Source: Lithospermum erythrorhizon
Lineage: Eukaryota; Streptophyta; Magnoliopsida; Boraginales; Boraginaceae
Reading direction: 5' to 3'
NCBI GenBank assembly: GCA_019722365.1
Contig: JADFUC010002146.1
Span: 87,588 to 151,587 of the forward strand
Length of the DNA: 64,000 nt
Of the stretch, positions 22,081 through 34,892 are shown in pieces. The number at the start of each line of letters is the position of its first letter. The first letter of the stretch is position 1. Both the position numbers and the translations under genes were made by a program. The notes beneath the pieces were generated by a model. The model was not told the origin of the DNA and ran no database searches. It saw only the letters and a list, made by a program, of their open reading frames with translations.

Positions 22081-22678
22081 AAAAAAATTACAATTTCAAA
22101 AGTAGAGTTGTATTCGTTTTAGTATTGTTTTAAATTAGGGTCTAGTAGCATGAAGCCAATAAAAGTATAATGTTGTGTGTTGTCGGGTATGATGATAAAT
22201 TCAATTAAAAAGTGGTGAGATTTATGTTTTGAATATGGAATGTGAATTTCCTTTCGCATTTGGTGAATTTATTTAGATTTCATGATTCCTCATTTAAGCT
22301 CTTGGTGGAACCAAATCTTCATACCTTATCACTCTAGCCTCCCCATTATAAAATCTTGTGAAAAGACTTCTAATTTGTATTGCATGCATGATATGTTAGA
22401 TTGTTGGTGTATAATCAAGCATATGGTAGAATGTATCTAGTATTGAGGTCGAGGGTAAACAGTAGTCAATATAATATTGTTGAGTGATGCGAGTATCTGA
22501 GAGATGTCCACTACTGTTAATTGTTTGAATCTGATAGATTTTCGAGATTGTGTATTTGCAAGATTGACAAGATATATGCTTGGTTTGAAGTCTTGATCCA
22601 AGTCTGGTTGAAGTTATTCTCTAATGTGTGTCATATATGAATCTGTGACCTTTCGATATAATTAAGTGTGGGGGGATT
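22081..22678 (+). other. 3' untranslated remnant and polypurine tract
   Basis: There is no coding content. The last 13 bases (AGTGTGGGGGGAT at 22665-22677) form the polypurine tract used to prime plus-strand DNA, directly before the TG of the 3' LTR. Confidence 0.7.
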
Positions 22679-23642
22679 TGATTAGTTAATATTTGTCATA
22701 GATTTTAGGTATTTTATTGTTCATTGTTTGATTGTTTTGACCGATTAATTGACAAATGTAACTAATTACTTCACTTCGATCTTTTTATGATTATTGTGGG
22801 AAATTGTGATATTTTAAACAGGAAAAGTACTCGAAAAAGTAGAGGCCCAAGTCATGTTTTTCAACAGAATAGGTGAAGGGCCGCCAGATAGATCTTGAAA
22901 GAAAAAAGGTCTGTTATATTTGAAAAGCGCGAGAAAACAAAAGTCCCCGGAAGCTAACCTAATACTCTATTCAAATTTCACGCCAACAAGTAAGCCAGCA
23001 AGTAAAAAAATAGAAAAACAGAGGTCATGCAACAGCTTGGTTTTTGGATTACTCTATTTTTGGATCATTTTGTTAAAGACAATTACTAGTATTTTCATCA
23101 TTTATTCATACTCGAGTTAATTTAAGCTTTCAAGAATATTATTTATGATTTATTTCAGTATGAGTAGTAGCTAAATTTATTATTACTGGCGGTTGTGATG
23201 TAGCCTCGACAATTGTATTTTCTCTCCGTATTTTGGTTTTATTATATATGCACTTGTATTAATCATTAAACTTAATTTGATTCAATTTTTTTAGAGTCTG
23301 ACCAATTCTTTTATATGAGAATACTTGATTATTATGTAGTCCTTGAACCGAAAGGAAATCATAATAGCTCACTTGATTAGTTAATTAGTAAGTTGTTATA
23401 CGGATGTGTCCAACGTATTAATTGGTTCTAATAGATTGCGCTTCAGGTTTCGGATTTGATTTTTTCACCTACGAATCATAGGGATTTAGCCGCGAACCGA
23501 ACGCTATACTGAACTAATGAGAAATCGGAACCTAGTATTGATAATTCCATTATTTAGATAGAGAATAGTACTGTTAGGTGAAATCAATATCCCGGTAATT
23601 CTTTTAATCCATAAGTTTATCTATTTTAATTATATTGTTAGG
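22679..23642 (+). repeat. 3' LTR of the Athila-like element, 3' end missing
   Basis: It starts TGATTAGTTAAT after the PPT and follows the 5' LTR until about 23642, where homology stops before the U5 end. A short internal deletion removes the segment that reads ATTTAGTTAATTTAGG in the first copy. Confidence 0.8.
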
Positions 23643-25195
23643 TGAAATCAATAGACCAATATTCTTATTGTCATTGGCTAATATTTTTCTCTCTCGTTGA
23701 AAATAGTAAAATTAATTATTATCTTAATATATAACTTCTGAGTTAAATGATCAATTAAATTGAGAGAAATGGTGAAATCATACTATTAAAAATTAAGTAC
23801 CCATCATTAATCGATCGAACCATGTCTAACAAAGTTCGAGTCCTCCTTTCGATTACACCATGTTTTAGGAAAAAATATCAGTATTATTTACATAATTTTT
23901 CAATAAAAACATTGCTCGTGCATCAAAACAAATTAATGTTTCTTGTCTTGAGTCTTGCAAACAATTTTGCATTGTTTATAATTTTGTAAGTTTCTGAAGT
24001 TGATGGGATAGTTTGAGATTCACAATGAACTCGGGGAAATGGCGGTTTGGTTTTATCTAAATAGTTTATTAGAAAGAGTAGTATAAGAGGAAAGGAAATA
24101 GTCAGGTACCGTGAATCAAATACGAGTAGATTTGAAGCCAACGGTGAGACCGCGTAAGGATCAAGAATGGTTTACGGCGTCGGAGCATATGGTCCGTTGG
24201 TCCACCACTTGAGAAAGATTTTTCAGGTGGGCCCGGTAATCTTTATGGGTCCCAGAAAGTTGCCATGTTCATGTTCTGGCCATTTTAGCTGGTTCGATAA
24301 TTGTCTAAACGATTTAATTTATCTTATTTAAAAACGTTGATTGGCCCTAATGGTGAAAAGGAATTTTAGTAATTTAGAGGTTTTTGAATTTTATTCTCAT
24401 TAAAATAATGAGTGTAGGAGTTTCTTTCTTTTTTTTAAGATTTAATTTGTAATCATTCTATTCCAAAATCTAAGAATTTGTTTTGACTGAATGATATTGA
24501 TGAATGGAAAGTAATGCATGGTTGTATAAGACTGTAATTTCAATTTATATTAATATTGACACAAAAATATATGTTTCTTTTATTTTGGGATAGAGAGTAT
24601 TACATTTACATGAGTCGATTTATTGTCCTTAATAATTTCTTTAATATCATATTTAAAAGGAAATATTAGTAATTTCATGTATTTAATTATTATTTATAAA
24701 ATAAATTGTTTTGGTGAAAACCAAAATTGTAAAAATACTTGATCAATCAGATAATTATAAATAAACTTAATGTTAAAGCTTATATATTTCTAAGTCTAGA
24801 TAGGCCATTTATAGAATGATGTCTTCTCGTATTATATTAATTATCATATGAGCTTTTGGATATTCTAATTGAAATTTGACATTTATGTCCTTCATTGTTG
24901 TATATATTAATAAGTAAGTTGCCATATTCAAAATGTTATGACCTTTAAGGCTTTCTCATATGATAAAGAAGTAAATTTACTATAGAAAATAAATATATTA
25001 TATGACCTAAGCGATTAAGTATATTATATTATATGACCTTTAATTAGCATGGCTTTAAATATATTATATGACTAAACAGTTAAATATATTATATTATATG
25101 ACCTAAGTGATTAAATATATTATATGACTAGCGATTAAATATATTATATGACCTTTAAAAACTTTTTATGGCCATAGCGATTAAATTATATTATA
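23643..25195. other. AT-rich intergenic DNA with a short tandem tract
   Basis: No gene is supported. The best-looking open frame (23923-24141 minus, 72 codons) has no recognisable motif. From about 25005 to 25195 a GATTAAATATATTATATGAC-type unit of roughly 22-45 bp recurs at least six times. Confidence 0.5.
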
Positions 25196-26310
25196 TTAGG
25201 TTGGTGGTGGGACAGGTGGCTGATAGCGGAATAAAATTGATATCTTAGAGGCCCAGTATTCGATGAGTAGTAATTTATGTCTAGAGAATACTTAGCATTG
25301 AAATAGTTTCATTCTGATTTTATCTTAGAAAAAGTGAAAATAAAATAGCAATAAAGCGGAATTACTTCATTCTACAAATATGTCTTGACACTTGTCATCG
25401 TTAAATTCTTGTCATGGCTAGTCATGCTTCCCGTTGTGTTGGCCGAACCTCATGTACCCCGCGAAAAAAAGTGCTTGCGTTCTTCCCAGTTCTTTTGTGG
25501 CTCGAGGTCTGAAGTTGGTTTTAAATGCTTTCACCGTCGTCTCTCTTCTTTAAGGTAAGAAAGTTGGAAGCTTTTGTTGTAGTTCCCAAGTTTTGAGAAA
25601 TGACTTTTTGTTGACTTTTATGATTTTGAGTTTTGAGAGTTTTAAATGGTATAGAGGTCTCATCTAAGCTTGGATTATGTGGTTAGAAGTGATAATAATC
25701 GATTTTTGGGGTTGAAATGTGTTGAATGGGTTAGTTGACTTTTAGGTTGACTTTTTCAAATTTCCTTAAATTGTATTATGATGTTATGGGACCTTAATAT
25801 AGTTGTTTTGAAGTATAAGTTGTGATTTTGATGTTGATTGGAAGAGAGTATGTTGAGGTAGGATTTTGTAAGTTGATTAATAATTGGGTTTTGATTAAAG
25901 GTTGTTAGAAATGGATTAATTAGTTGGGGAATTGATTGTTGGATTGATTAAGTGTTTAGAGTGTTGTGGGTAGGGGAGGGGCCGAAATTGTGTGTTGGGG
26001 TGGTTGGAATTTCGTTGTTTTATTAGTCGTTTTTATCGTAGCGTAATATTTAGCACCAAGAGTTGTTAAGTTGATAACTATAATTGTTGTAAGTTGGATT
26101 GTTAAGAAACTAAAATGCGATTAAGATTGTAGTAAGTAGTAATTGTATTTTTTGCGGATGTTTACGATTAGGCGTGGGCGTGAGGCGACACTTGGATGAT
26201 TGGGCGAGCGTTTCATGTGTTAGTAGAGGTGAGTATTTAACTCGGGTTTAGATTAATTTACTTTCTGCGTGAATGTTGAGTGATAATTGTGAGGCGTGTT
26301 ATCATATGTT

Positions 26311-27300
26311 TGAGAAAATTACTGGATATAGGAGTATAAATCTGAATCAGCCAGTTAGGGACTTTAAAGTCATCTTACGTTATTGATACAAAACATATAT
26401 TAAATATATGAGCAGGAGGACTTACGGTGCGTGGGAGTAAAATTCATGCAAAATCCAGCGTGACTTGAGTCATGGCAGTAATTTGAAGGCTTACTCAGTT
26501 CCTTGTTGTAATATCAATCGTATGATATCTACAGATTAGTCATGCCCAGGGGAGGGTTGAATCAGCTGTCCCCATCTTTAGTAAACAAGGATAGACAAAA
26601 CCAGAAGAAAAACCCCAAAATTCTTGGGAGAATTTAGAAGCCCCGAAAGGCGTCTACTAGGGTTTTGGTGAAAAAGTTTTTACAAAAGCTTTATGATGAA
26701 ACCTCAAGTTCTTATATGAAATTTTGGGATAAGCAGGCCCGATAAGCAACCCGTTAAGTATTAGCTGACTGGAATTAACTCACAGTAGTTCGTTAAGACA
26801 CTAATGAGTTGCTAATAAGTTGAACTATTTAATTAAGCTAATTAAATAGTAATGAGTCGATATCAATAATCTTTGATTATAAATAAATACTATAATTACT
26901 TTCGAACGATTAAATAACTATTTAGTGATTTTATTTCATTGTCGATATTACGCCAAAATATAGAACGCTTTATGGTAGAAATACATTTCTCGATTATATA
27001 ATTCTCTTTAATTTCATACATGAAACTTCCCAGCGTCATTTGTATGTGTGTGACGCCCAGGCTTTCAGATAATAGTAAGTTGTATAATAATAATAATTGA
27101 CGATTACTATTATTATAACGATTAATAGTAAATTTTGTATTCGCTCATAACCCACCCAAATTATCATGAGAACCAGCACTATTAATATCTGATTACTAAG
27201 TTGAGCAATTTAAGTTGATAATCGCATTTAACCCAATGGAAATGAATTCTTCTGTGATTGTCCTTGGCAGGCGTAATAAATGGAACGATTATGATTTCCA
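26311..27300 (-). repeat. 3' LTR of the nested copia element
   Basis: It pairs with 33922-34892. Long identical stretches (for example TTATTGATACAAAACATAT and the ATAATAATAATTGACGATTACTATTATT-type block at 27090-27120) alternate with short scrambled segments. An inverted repeat of about 15 bp arms lies at about 27088-27120. Confidence 0.8.
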
Positions 27301-28403
27301 GCCAGCTTTGCCGCGGGCGATTATCTTCACAATTCCTTTATCACGCGTCTACAATAGGTAAAATTGCTTAGTAAGTGTGTCATGAAACACCATTGACTTT
27401 CTTTGCTCGAGTATAGGCCGAATAGCGTTATGAAAAGTCCCGTAAACTTGATCGGTACCAAGCGTGTGAAGGCACGAGATCTTCCTTGTATATCGAGGGC
27501 GGACAAATCCTCGATATGTCGACATCTATCATTATACTTCATTATTGACCAGCGTATAGTTATAATCCCCGTTTTTAAAGAAGCTGACGTTTGGTCATAG
27601 TCAATCTGAGCTTGTATAACCGCAGGATAGTTATATATCGTAGAGTCCCAGAATTGTGAACCTAAAATTCTAAACAAATGTCATGAGACCTGAGATATCA
27701 CATGCTCTTATGAATTCGTTTGATGCATGCCAGCTCTAGGTCGCGGACCGGCCAGCGGTATTGATACAGTCTGTGAGCTAGCAGTGATCGATCTTGATCG
27801 GTAATCAAACGCGTATTGAGCCGTATGATCTTTGTCATGCAACTATCGGCATCGACAGCGCGCTTTTAGGCATCTATGTTTAGGCTTGAAGAGGTGTAAT
27901 TAACGATTCGTATTTACCTCTGCAAGCGTAGACTAACATAAAGTTAACCTTTCAACTTTATCGGTCACAATTTACATGTATATATATGAAATTCAAACAT
28001 ATAGTCATGTGAAACAAATATATTAAAATATAAGAAGCGATAATATTCAAATATTTGTTCACGTAACCTGATAGATACATCTGCCGGCTTTTTGGCTTAA
28101 CTACTTGCCTTGCGGCAATACGTCTAAGAGCTTTTATGTTATTTGCATACTTTCATCATCTTTGCATTTTAGTGGTTTTAGTAAAGAATTCGGCTTGAAT
28201 GGCCCCTCTGTTTCTACTTTACATACTTTGACGTCCACACCATCAATATCTCTGTCGGGTGATCTTTACGATGCGTGCTTGGATTTGTGATAATAGATTC
28301 GCCCCAGAGCATTTGTGCCCCGATATTGTCACAAAGCAACTCATTTGGTCCTGTCTGGGTACGCGCGAGTTCGGTCCACGAACTTCTTTATCAACATCTT
28401 TCT

Positions 28404-28724
28404 TTAGTAGTGAGGCCATGCTGATACTCGAATTACGTGGTAGAATCGGCAGCAGTACTGTTGGAACTTCCTCGAATCTTGCTCAGCAGATTTGAGACAA
28501 AATACATACCCCGGAGATGGGAGCGATGATCGTCTCTGTCGGTTGGCGTCGGTGTACCACATCTGCTCTGCATCTCGCGTATACCAGAAAGCATCTTTAG
28601 TTCTCACCAGATAGCGAGATGCAGCTTCCATAACAATCCGATTGGCTTTACTTTGAATTGGCAGTATCCCTACTTGATTGCAGCAGTGCATAAGACAAAT
28701 CAGGTCTAGTCTGTGACATGGCAT
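28404..28724 (-). pseudogene. Copia RT end and RNase H start
   Basis: The frame shows SRYLVRTKDAFWYT, then WYTDAN (the RNase H YTDAS position with the catalytic Asp) and SPGYVFCL, which is usual in copia RNase H. It then decays where WKSSKQ would stand. Short correct stretches are joined by wrong-frame text, so there are many small indels. Confidence 0.7.
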
Positions 28725-29356
28725 ACATGATGGATCCTATAGCCCGGCATCAAGGTGTAATAAGCCGTTACGTTTAAATACCGGCGCTAGTAGTGGGACG
28801 CGTATACTTGCTGAGTTGAACTCCCGTATCTAAATGGGGAGATTACCACTTGGAATTACTCGTGTTGAACAACTGCGGTACCTTATTCGCATGGTATCGA
28901 CAAGTCAATGTGCAGGCTGCGATCCGGTGGATCTTTTATTCCCAGTATATGCGTCTTCGCCTAAGTCGCCATTTGAGAAACATTTGCGGCCGATCATGGC
29001 GAGTTTAGTAACTGCGTTGTTTCCAATGATAAGTATATAAATCGACATACGGGACTATGAATGATACGTAACTCCATTTACCTTAACGTATGCAAAAGAT
29101 TCTTAACCCCGTTCTTGATGAAGCAAACTCTTTTGATTGATTAAATCAAGCATTAATTCAACTATGAGGATGCCTTCTTAAGACCATAAATGGACTTTTG
29201 CGACTTAAATACATACTTAGGTAATTTAGGACATGTAAACCACAGGAGGTTGTGCCATTATGGCACTCTTCATAAATTTGCATTCGGAAGCCGGTGCTTT
29301 CATCCAGATTTATATTTCATAGTCATGAAATGCGTGATAACTAAGATATCGGATGG

Positions 29357-29640
29357 TTAAGCGTAGCCCTTTGGCGAGAGTAAGTTTCGTCGTAGTCCTC
29401 CAGATGAACTTGTTTGAAGGCAACATTTATAAGTCCCAGCTTTGAAAAGCAAATCAGCGTTTCCGTCTTTATCGTGTTTCTTGCCCAAATACCCGTTTAC
29501 ATTCGATAGAGGCCCGTTTGGTAAATCCAGCCAGAGACCCGAAACCTGGTTGCAGTACATAGAATCATGTCTCGAGATTGCGTGGCAATTTGCCATTTGT
29601 CGGCATCCTTGCTATTCATTCTTCTTTGTAAGAAATTGTT
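29357..29640 (-). pseudogene. Copia RT N-terminal part
   Basis: Two overlapping minus frames give NSKDADKWQIATQS, then YCNQVSGLWLDLPNG and KKHDKDGNADLLFKAG. These match the copia blocks MKSEMDSMYxNQVWxLVDLPxG and KTDKDGNVxxFKA. The catalytic YVDD block was not found intact between here and the RNase H. Confidence 0.72.
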
Positions 29641-30469
29641 CGTCATTTCACCGATGATGAAAGGCTTCGCATACCAGCTGCAGTTGGAAGTGGCGATCGG
29701 TTGGATCTCACAGGGTTGGTTAGCGTGACTCTGTGGATCAGAAGCGGGTCTTATGAAAGAAGGTTCACGATTCTTGTGTGTCGGATGCCTCTGCGTTAGA
29801 TGCATGATATTGACTTAAATCGGCAGGCTTCATCCAGAGATGAACACCGTGCCACAGTCCTTGCAGACAGATATTCCTTTCAAGGGAATACTCTGTTAAA
29901 CAATGAAGATTTTATTCTCTAGCCGGTAGAAGTAGCTAACCAATTGTTTTCACTGGATATCTATGAAATAGCATTTATCGGTTGGTAAGTTATCTTTGTT
30001 GTCTGCTTAACGTAAGCAGCGACCGAATCTTTAGAAAACAACTTGAGGAATCTTCCCCCGAACCAGGTTCGTGGGAGTTTTTATCTGTGACTTGGTTGGA
30101 CATACATTTAAGGCAGTGCCGGCTTAGAGTGCATATCCCCGAAATTAGCGGTAGATCGGATAGGCTCATCATAGATCAGAACAAATGTCGAAAGTTCGAT
30201 TTCTCCTTCGGACAGGCCGTTATGTTGTGGCGTTCTGGCTGAGTGAGTTGTGAAGCCAAATACCGCACTACAGATGAGTATTGAACTCGTGACTCCGTAT
30301 TCTCCACCTACTATCCCGGACGGAGAATCTTTATTGTCTTGATTGGTTTTGTCTTGTTTGGAGACTCCTTGAATTTCTCGAAAGGACTTCGTGTTTATTA
30401 ATGCCGTCGGATACCTGAAACCCGTATTCTTTAGCCAATTAAGTCAGGTGGATGTAATGAAGTAGTTAT

Positions 30470-30770
30470 AACCTCCTCTTTGCGGATGTGTTCATTGGCC
30501 CAGCGTACATCGTGTGTATGATCTGATAAATCAACTTGCCCTTTCATTTAAGCCGATTGAAGGAATTTTGGTCATTTGCCCGAGAGAAGCGAGGCTGGCG
30601 CTTATCATTATGATTCATAATCGAAACCTTGAGTATTCACTTTGGTGGAGTTTCTTGATTCGGTTCTCGTTAATGTGACTAATGCTGATACCATAGGTAT
30701 GTTTGGTTTTACCCAAGTCGTTGGGCTTATTCCGTTTAAGTTTATGTTATATGACTGCATTAATCATGTC
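30470..30770 (-). pseudogene. Copia pre-integrase zinc domain and integrase start
   Basis: Reading the minus strand: KRNKPNDLGKTKHTY, then HINENR (His part of the zinc site), then GQMTKIPSIGLNERA, then QIIHTMYAGPMNTSAKRGY. The last matches the integrase core start HTDVCGPMNTSARGGY, with the catalytic Asp lost or shifted. It is the same block as 16610-16924 in the other copia element, in the opposite orientation. Confidence 0.7.
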
Positions 30771-33700
30771 TAAAGCATTATAGACCATTTGAAGGAGTAG
30801 GTACCAAATACTACCCGTTCACTGGTGATCCTAAATTAAGCCGGGATACATTGAAAATGAAAAACCATCATTATTCAAAGCGAGAAATAGGGAGTAATAT
30901 TCACATAGAGTGCGGTACACATGGTAAGCAGGAGATAAGTTCAAAGCAGGCACAATGGGCAGAATTTAAACTAATGGATCCTCTTTACTTGAAGACATGA
31001 CATGGCCAGCCAATTCAGCCTTGAGATCATTTCATAACACCAAATGTACACTTGACTTGAGTTCTATATTCGACAAATATGAGAACCCTGACGGTGTCTA
31101 GCCCGCGAAGTAGAATTAAGTTGTACAAACTTCAATAACATACGCACGCTTTTAGGCTTGGTGTTTATTAAACCATTTTCCTATCTCGATTGAATTTCCT
31201 ACAGGCGACTTTTTCGGTGACGAGTTTCGTGGCGGATAATAAATGCTGAGAGACACCACGCCACTTCTGCATGCTTGCGGGCGTTTACACGGCTAGAGAG
31301 CAACGGCGGTAGAAGCGGAAGACCTGCTGTCGTATCCAAAAACTCATTAGCATCGGCCAATGGTTATTTGTTTATGAATCTCGGCGAGCTTGATCGACCT
31401 TATGCATAGCATAGCCTTTGATATACTTAGACATATCGACTAGCGGATCTCGTAGTAACGGGGCTTATCTGCGTCGAAGGATGCTTGTTTTGGCGGATCC
31501 ATTACCTCCAGTCTTGTAATCAGGCGCATTATTTCGGCAGACACGAAAGTTCGTATTTCATGTAGCTCCATGATTCGCTCGAAACTTACGATAAATGTAA
31601 ATATACGTGATCTTTCAATATCTGAGCTTTGAAACTTCGGCTCCATCAGGAAATGGCATCAAGACACTGCGTTTAGAGAGTCGCTTCTTATGCGGCTCAT
31701 ATTTCTTCCCAGGCGTCTGGCATCCGGTGTCCCCGGAAGGTCTTATAAGATTTCTTTTTATCTGAGCGTATTGATCCGTTGCAGCAGACGGCATGACTCA
31801 CGGACGCGTCTCAAATTTGCACGCGGCGAGTTAATGTAGTTTGAAGCGAGTTCTAGGGGGTAGCGATAGTGGTAGCCATATTAATTACGCAAGAATAAGT
31901 AAATAAAATAAACAGACTTCGATAAACTATCATGCTAAAACACTTACAAATAAAATTGTAAGTAAATACTAATACTTGAATCTCACGAAATATATTAGTA
32001 TCGAGACTATTACACTTAAATTCAAGCAGCGACCTTTGCTACATTTGAATCCGGTTATAATATTGAGTTACTGACGATTATGTGAAACTACGTAACTGTA
32101 TTCATTTAGCATCTGCTACGAGGATGCTACCCGACATTGTATCGGCGGTTAAGCGTAAATTAAGCGAAGTGTTCTTGGATTGATGTCCCAGAAAAGCCAT
32201 GACGTTAAGTGAAATCAACTGTGATCGTTATTAAGTATCGATGCGACATTATGCTTGGCAATCGCGGTGTGCCCGATTGATCACGATTGATTATGGCTTT
32301 AAAATTGAAACGATCACTTTGCTTAAATTTTAATTGGTGAGATTATTATTACTTTGTTTTCGTTTACTGCATTACATCTTAGCACATAATCGAAAATACG
32401 TACAACATGAAAAATAAAACAAGTAATGCTAGCATTCAAGAGATATACGATATGGCCCACAGAACTATTCTAGTATTTAAGTCCTAGTGCTTTATCTTTG
32501 TACTTGGATCCATCACGAGTCCACTAGTATCACCCCTTTAGTGAAATGATCTTTGATATCTTCACTTGTTACAATGTTACATACTAACCCGTGCTTTAGG
32601 CGAACATGACTGTGGGTAAAGCAGTAAATAAATAAATACAGAAATATGACTGGAAGGTCATTCTGGCATTACGATTCGCGGACGAAAATAAATAAATGGT
32701 AATATCATGCTCTGTAAGATTTCGATACATACATTACAAAATATAGGCACTTTGTTAAATCCGTAAATAGACTTAATAAATGGTGGAAAAATGCATGTTT
32801 GTAATTATCAAATTAATTAATCCGTATAATTACACATATTAAAATTAATTAATATAAACTTCAATTATCATCTGTGTCAATTAATAATTATTACAGTAAT
32901 TATTAACCGTATCATCCATAGAAAAATATTCATCACAAATATATTCTAAAATACATTAAGTAGTAAGTTGATACCATGGTATTATATCAGCTTTTAAAAT
33001 TAATTTAAGATATAATATAAAGAAATTAATTAATTGTAAATCGCATAATTAATTACGATTAATTAGTTGATTAAATTGACAAATAATCAATAAAACTTGA
33101 GAAATATAACTAGTCCCATAATTTGAAACGAAATAAGGAATAAATTCGGAATTAGGGTTTTCAAAATTAGAGTATGTATCATGTGGGCTCGGACTGACAC
33201 ACTTTATAGCGACTACGGTCGGCCTTGCCGCCCTACTTTAGGTGGTCGTCCGACCGTCATTGTGATACCAAATCACCCAGATCCGGCCAGGACGCCAGTA
33301 GGGTTAAGGAGAGAAGTCGGTCGGCTTGGAATAGCAATAATACCATATTTAACTTTCGGTTTTGATTTAATTTAATTAGTTTGTAGAATCGTTTTGGAGG
33401 CTTTAAATTTTTCAAAATTTATGAAATTGTTTCACGTTAAACTCCGTAATTTTCTTGAACAAATCCTGCAGTCGTTCGTTAAAATAGATTTTTAAGTATT
33501 TAATTATTAATTAAAAGTCAGGAAATCTCAAGTATTTTGAGGCACTTAGAAAAATCAAAAATTATGAAGTTTAATGGAAGTCTTCTCGCGTCTTATCTGG
33601 TTCGAGAGAAAAATTAGGTTTAATTTACACAAAAATTTTGCGCCCCAAAACACGTTTTACAAAGCGTTTTGAAACAAAATCAATTAAATCGTCCTTTTTA

Positions 33701-33911
33701 ATTTATGAAACAAAATCCATGTTAACTTAATACGATAATACATCATCATAAACTTGTAACAACATGTGTAAATTAATAATCAAGAACATGGTGATTTATT
33801 CTCATCATATATTTATCAATTAAATATATGAACAAGAATTAATCAAATAAAAATTGACAAACACAACAGACATAAAATAAATAATGTAAAAGCAACTTTA
33901 ATTTGGCTAAA
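30771..33911 (-). other. 5' internal part of the nested copia (gag/protease zone), unreadable
   Basis: By position this should hold protease, gag and the leader. No motif could be read with confidence. A 68-codon minus frame (31440-31646) is the longest candidate and matches nothing I recognise. From about 31880 to 33120 the DNA is very AT-rich (AATTAATTAA runs), more like untranslated leader or a further insertion. Confidence 0.35.
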
Positions 33912-33921
33912 TGATACCCTT

Positions 33922-34892
33922 TGAAGAAAATTACTATGGATATAGGGCATAAATACAAATCCATAGTTCGAGGGGATGCTAAAGTGCATCTTCGTTATTG
34001 ATACAAAACATATAATTAAATATGCGAGGAGGAGGCTTTCTGAGTGCGGCGGAGTAAATTATAGAAAATCAGCACTGACTGAGTCCCTTGGCGGTAATTT
34101 GACTTCCTCGACTCCTTGTTGTAATATCGATCGTATGATATCTACGGATTAGTCATGGGAGGTTGAATCGAAAACATCATGTTGGTAAGCCAAGGATGAG
34201 CAAGCAGAAGCTTGCACGAGAATTAGAAATTTCGGCGAAGGGGGCGTCACTAGGGTTTTGGTGAAAAAGTTTTTTTACAAAAACATGGTGAAAACCCTAA
34301 AGTTTAGCATATGAGGGCTAGGTTAAGCAGGCCGATCGCTTGACCCGTTAAGTATTAGGCGACTCGTTAACTCATTAGTTCGTTAAGACACTAATGAGTT
34401 CTTCAATGAAGTTAGTATTTAATTAAGCTAATTAAATAGTAATGAGTCGATATCGATAATCTTTGAGTTATCGATAAATCTTAAAATTACTTCGACAAAT
34501 TAAATAAGCTATTTAATTGATTCTATTTGTTCATCGATATTCTGCATAAATGTAGAACCGCCTTAATTGAAATACATTTCTCAATTATATGGATTCTCTT
34601 TAATTTCATACATGAAATATAACTTCAATGACGATACATTTTGTATGTGTGTGACATACGAGCTCAGATAATAGTAAGTTGTATAATAATAATAATTGAC
34701 GATTACTATTATTATAACGATTAATAGTAGATCCTTGTCATTTCATGTAAACTTAAATTGTCATTGAGAACCAGCTAGTAATATCTGATTACTAAGTTGA
34801 ACGCTAAGTTCGATAATGCGCATTCTTGGTAAATGAATTCTTCTGCATGATTGTCGCGGCAGACATAATAAATGGAACGATTCTCGATTTCA
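33922..34892 (-). repeat. 5' LTR of the nested copia element
   Basis: This is the direct-repeat partner of 26311-27300, with a matching terminal TGA.GAAAATTACT and ending GATTTCA. The adjoining GGTATCA on the minus strand fits a decayed Met PBS, which makes this the 5' LTR. Confidence 0.8.

Larger units (their letters stand above)
20491..23642 (+). mobile_element. Short Athila-like Ty3 element with gag only
   Basis: A 5' LTR (about 20491-21545, its first 130 bp missing) is followed by a tRNA-Asp-type PBS, a leader, a gag fragment (21659-22080), a short 3' region, a PPT (22666-22678) and a 3' LTR (22679-about 23642). Protease, RT and integrase are absent. The gag motif, PBS and PPT are those of the Athila lineage. 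It is a non-autonomous, internally deleted member. Confidence 0.8.
26311..34892 (-). mobile_element. Ty1/copia element, minus strand, inserted in a chromovirus LTR
   Basis: Two direct repeats (26311-27300 and 33922-34892, TG...CA ends) flank 6.6 kb with copia order on the minus strand: pre-integrase/integrase about 30470-30770, RT about 29357-29640, RNase H 28404-28724. A partial Met PBS (GGTATCA) lies at 33918-33912 just inside the right LTR. Flanks atgtt and acgtg could be a diverged 5-bp target duplication. All domains are heavily frameshifted. Confidence 0.78.

Noticed and set aside
23923..24141. 72-codon minus frame with a hydrophobic segment near its start
   Set aside because: It is short, isolated in AT-rich DNA, with no homologous motif or promoter. 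A signal-like stretch of this length is common by chance.
33181..33375. 64-codon plus frame in a GC-richer island
   Set aside because: It lies in the 5' internal zone of the minus-strand copia, on the wrong strand and with no motif. The TGATACCAAAT at 33261 was considered as the PBS but is about 650 bp away from the LTR end, so the site at 33912 was preferred.
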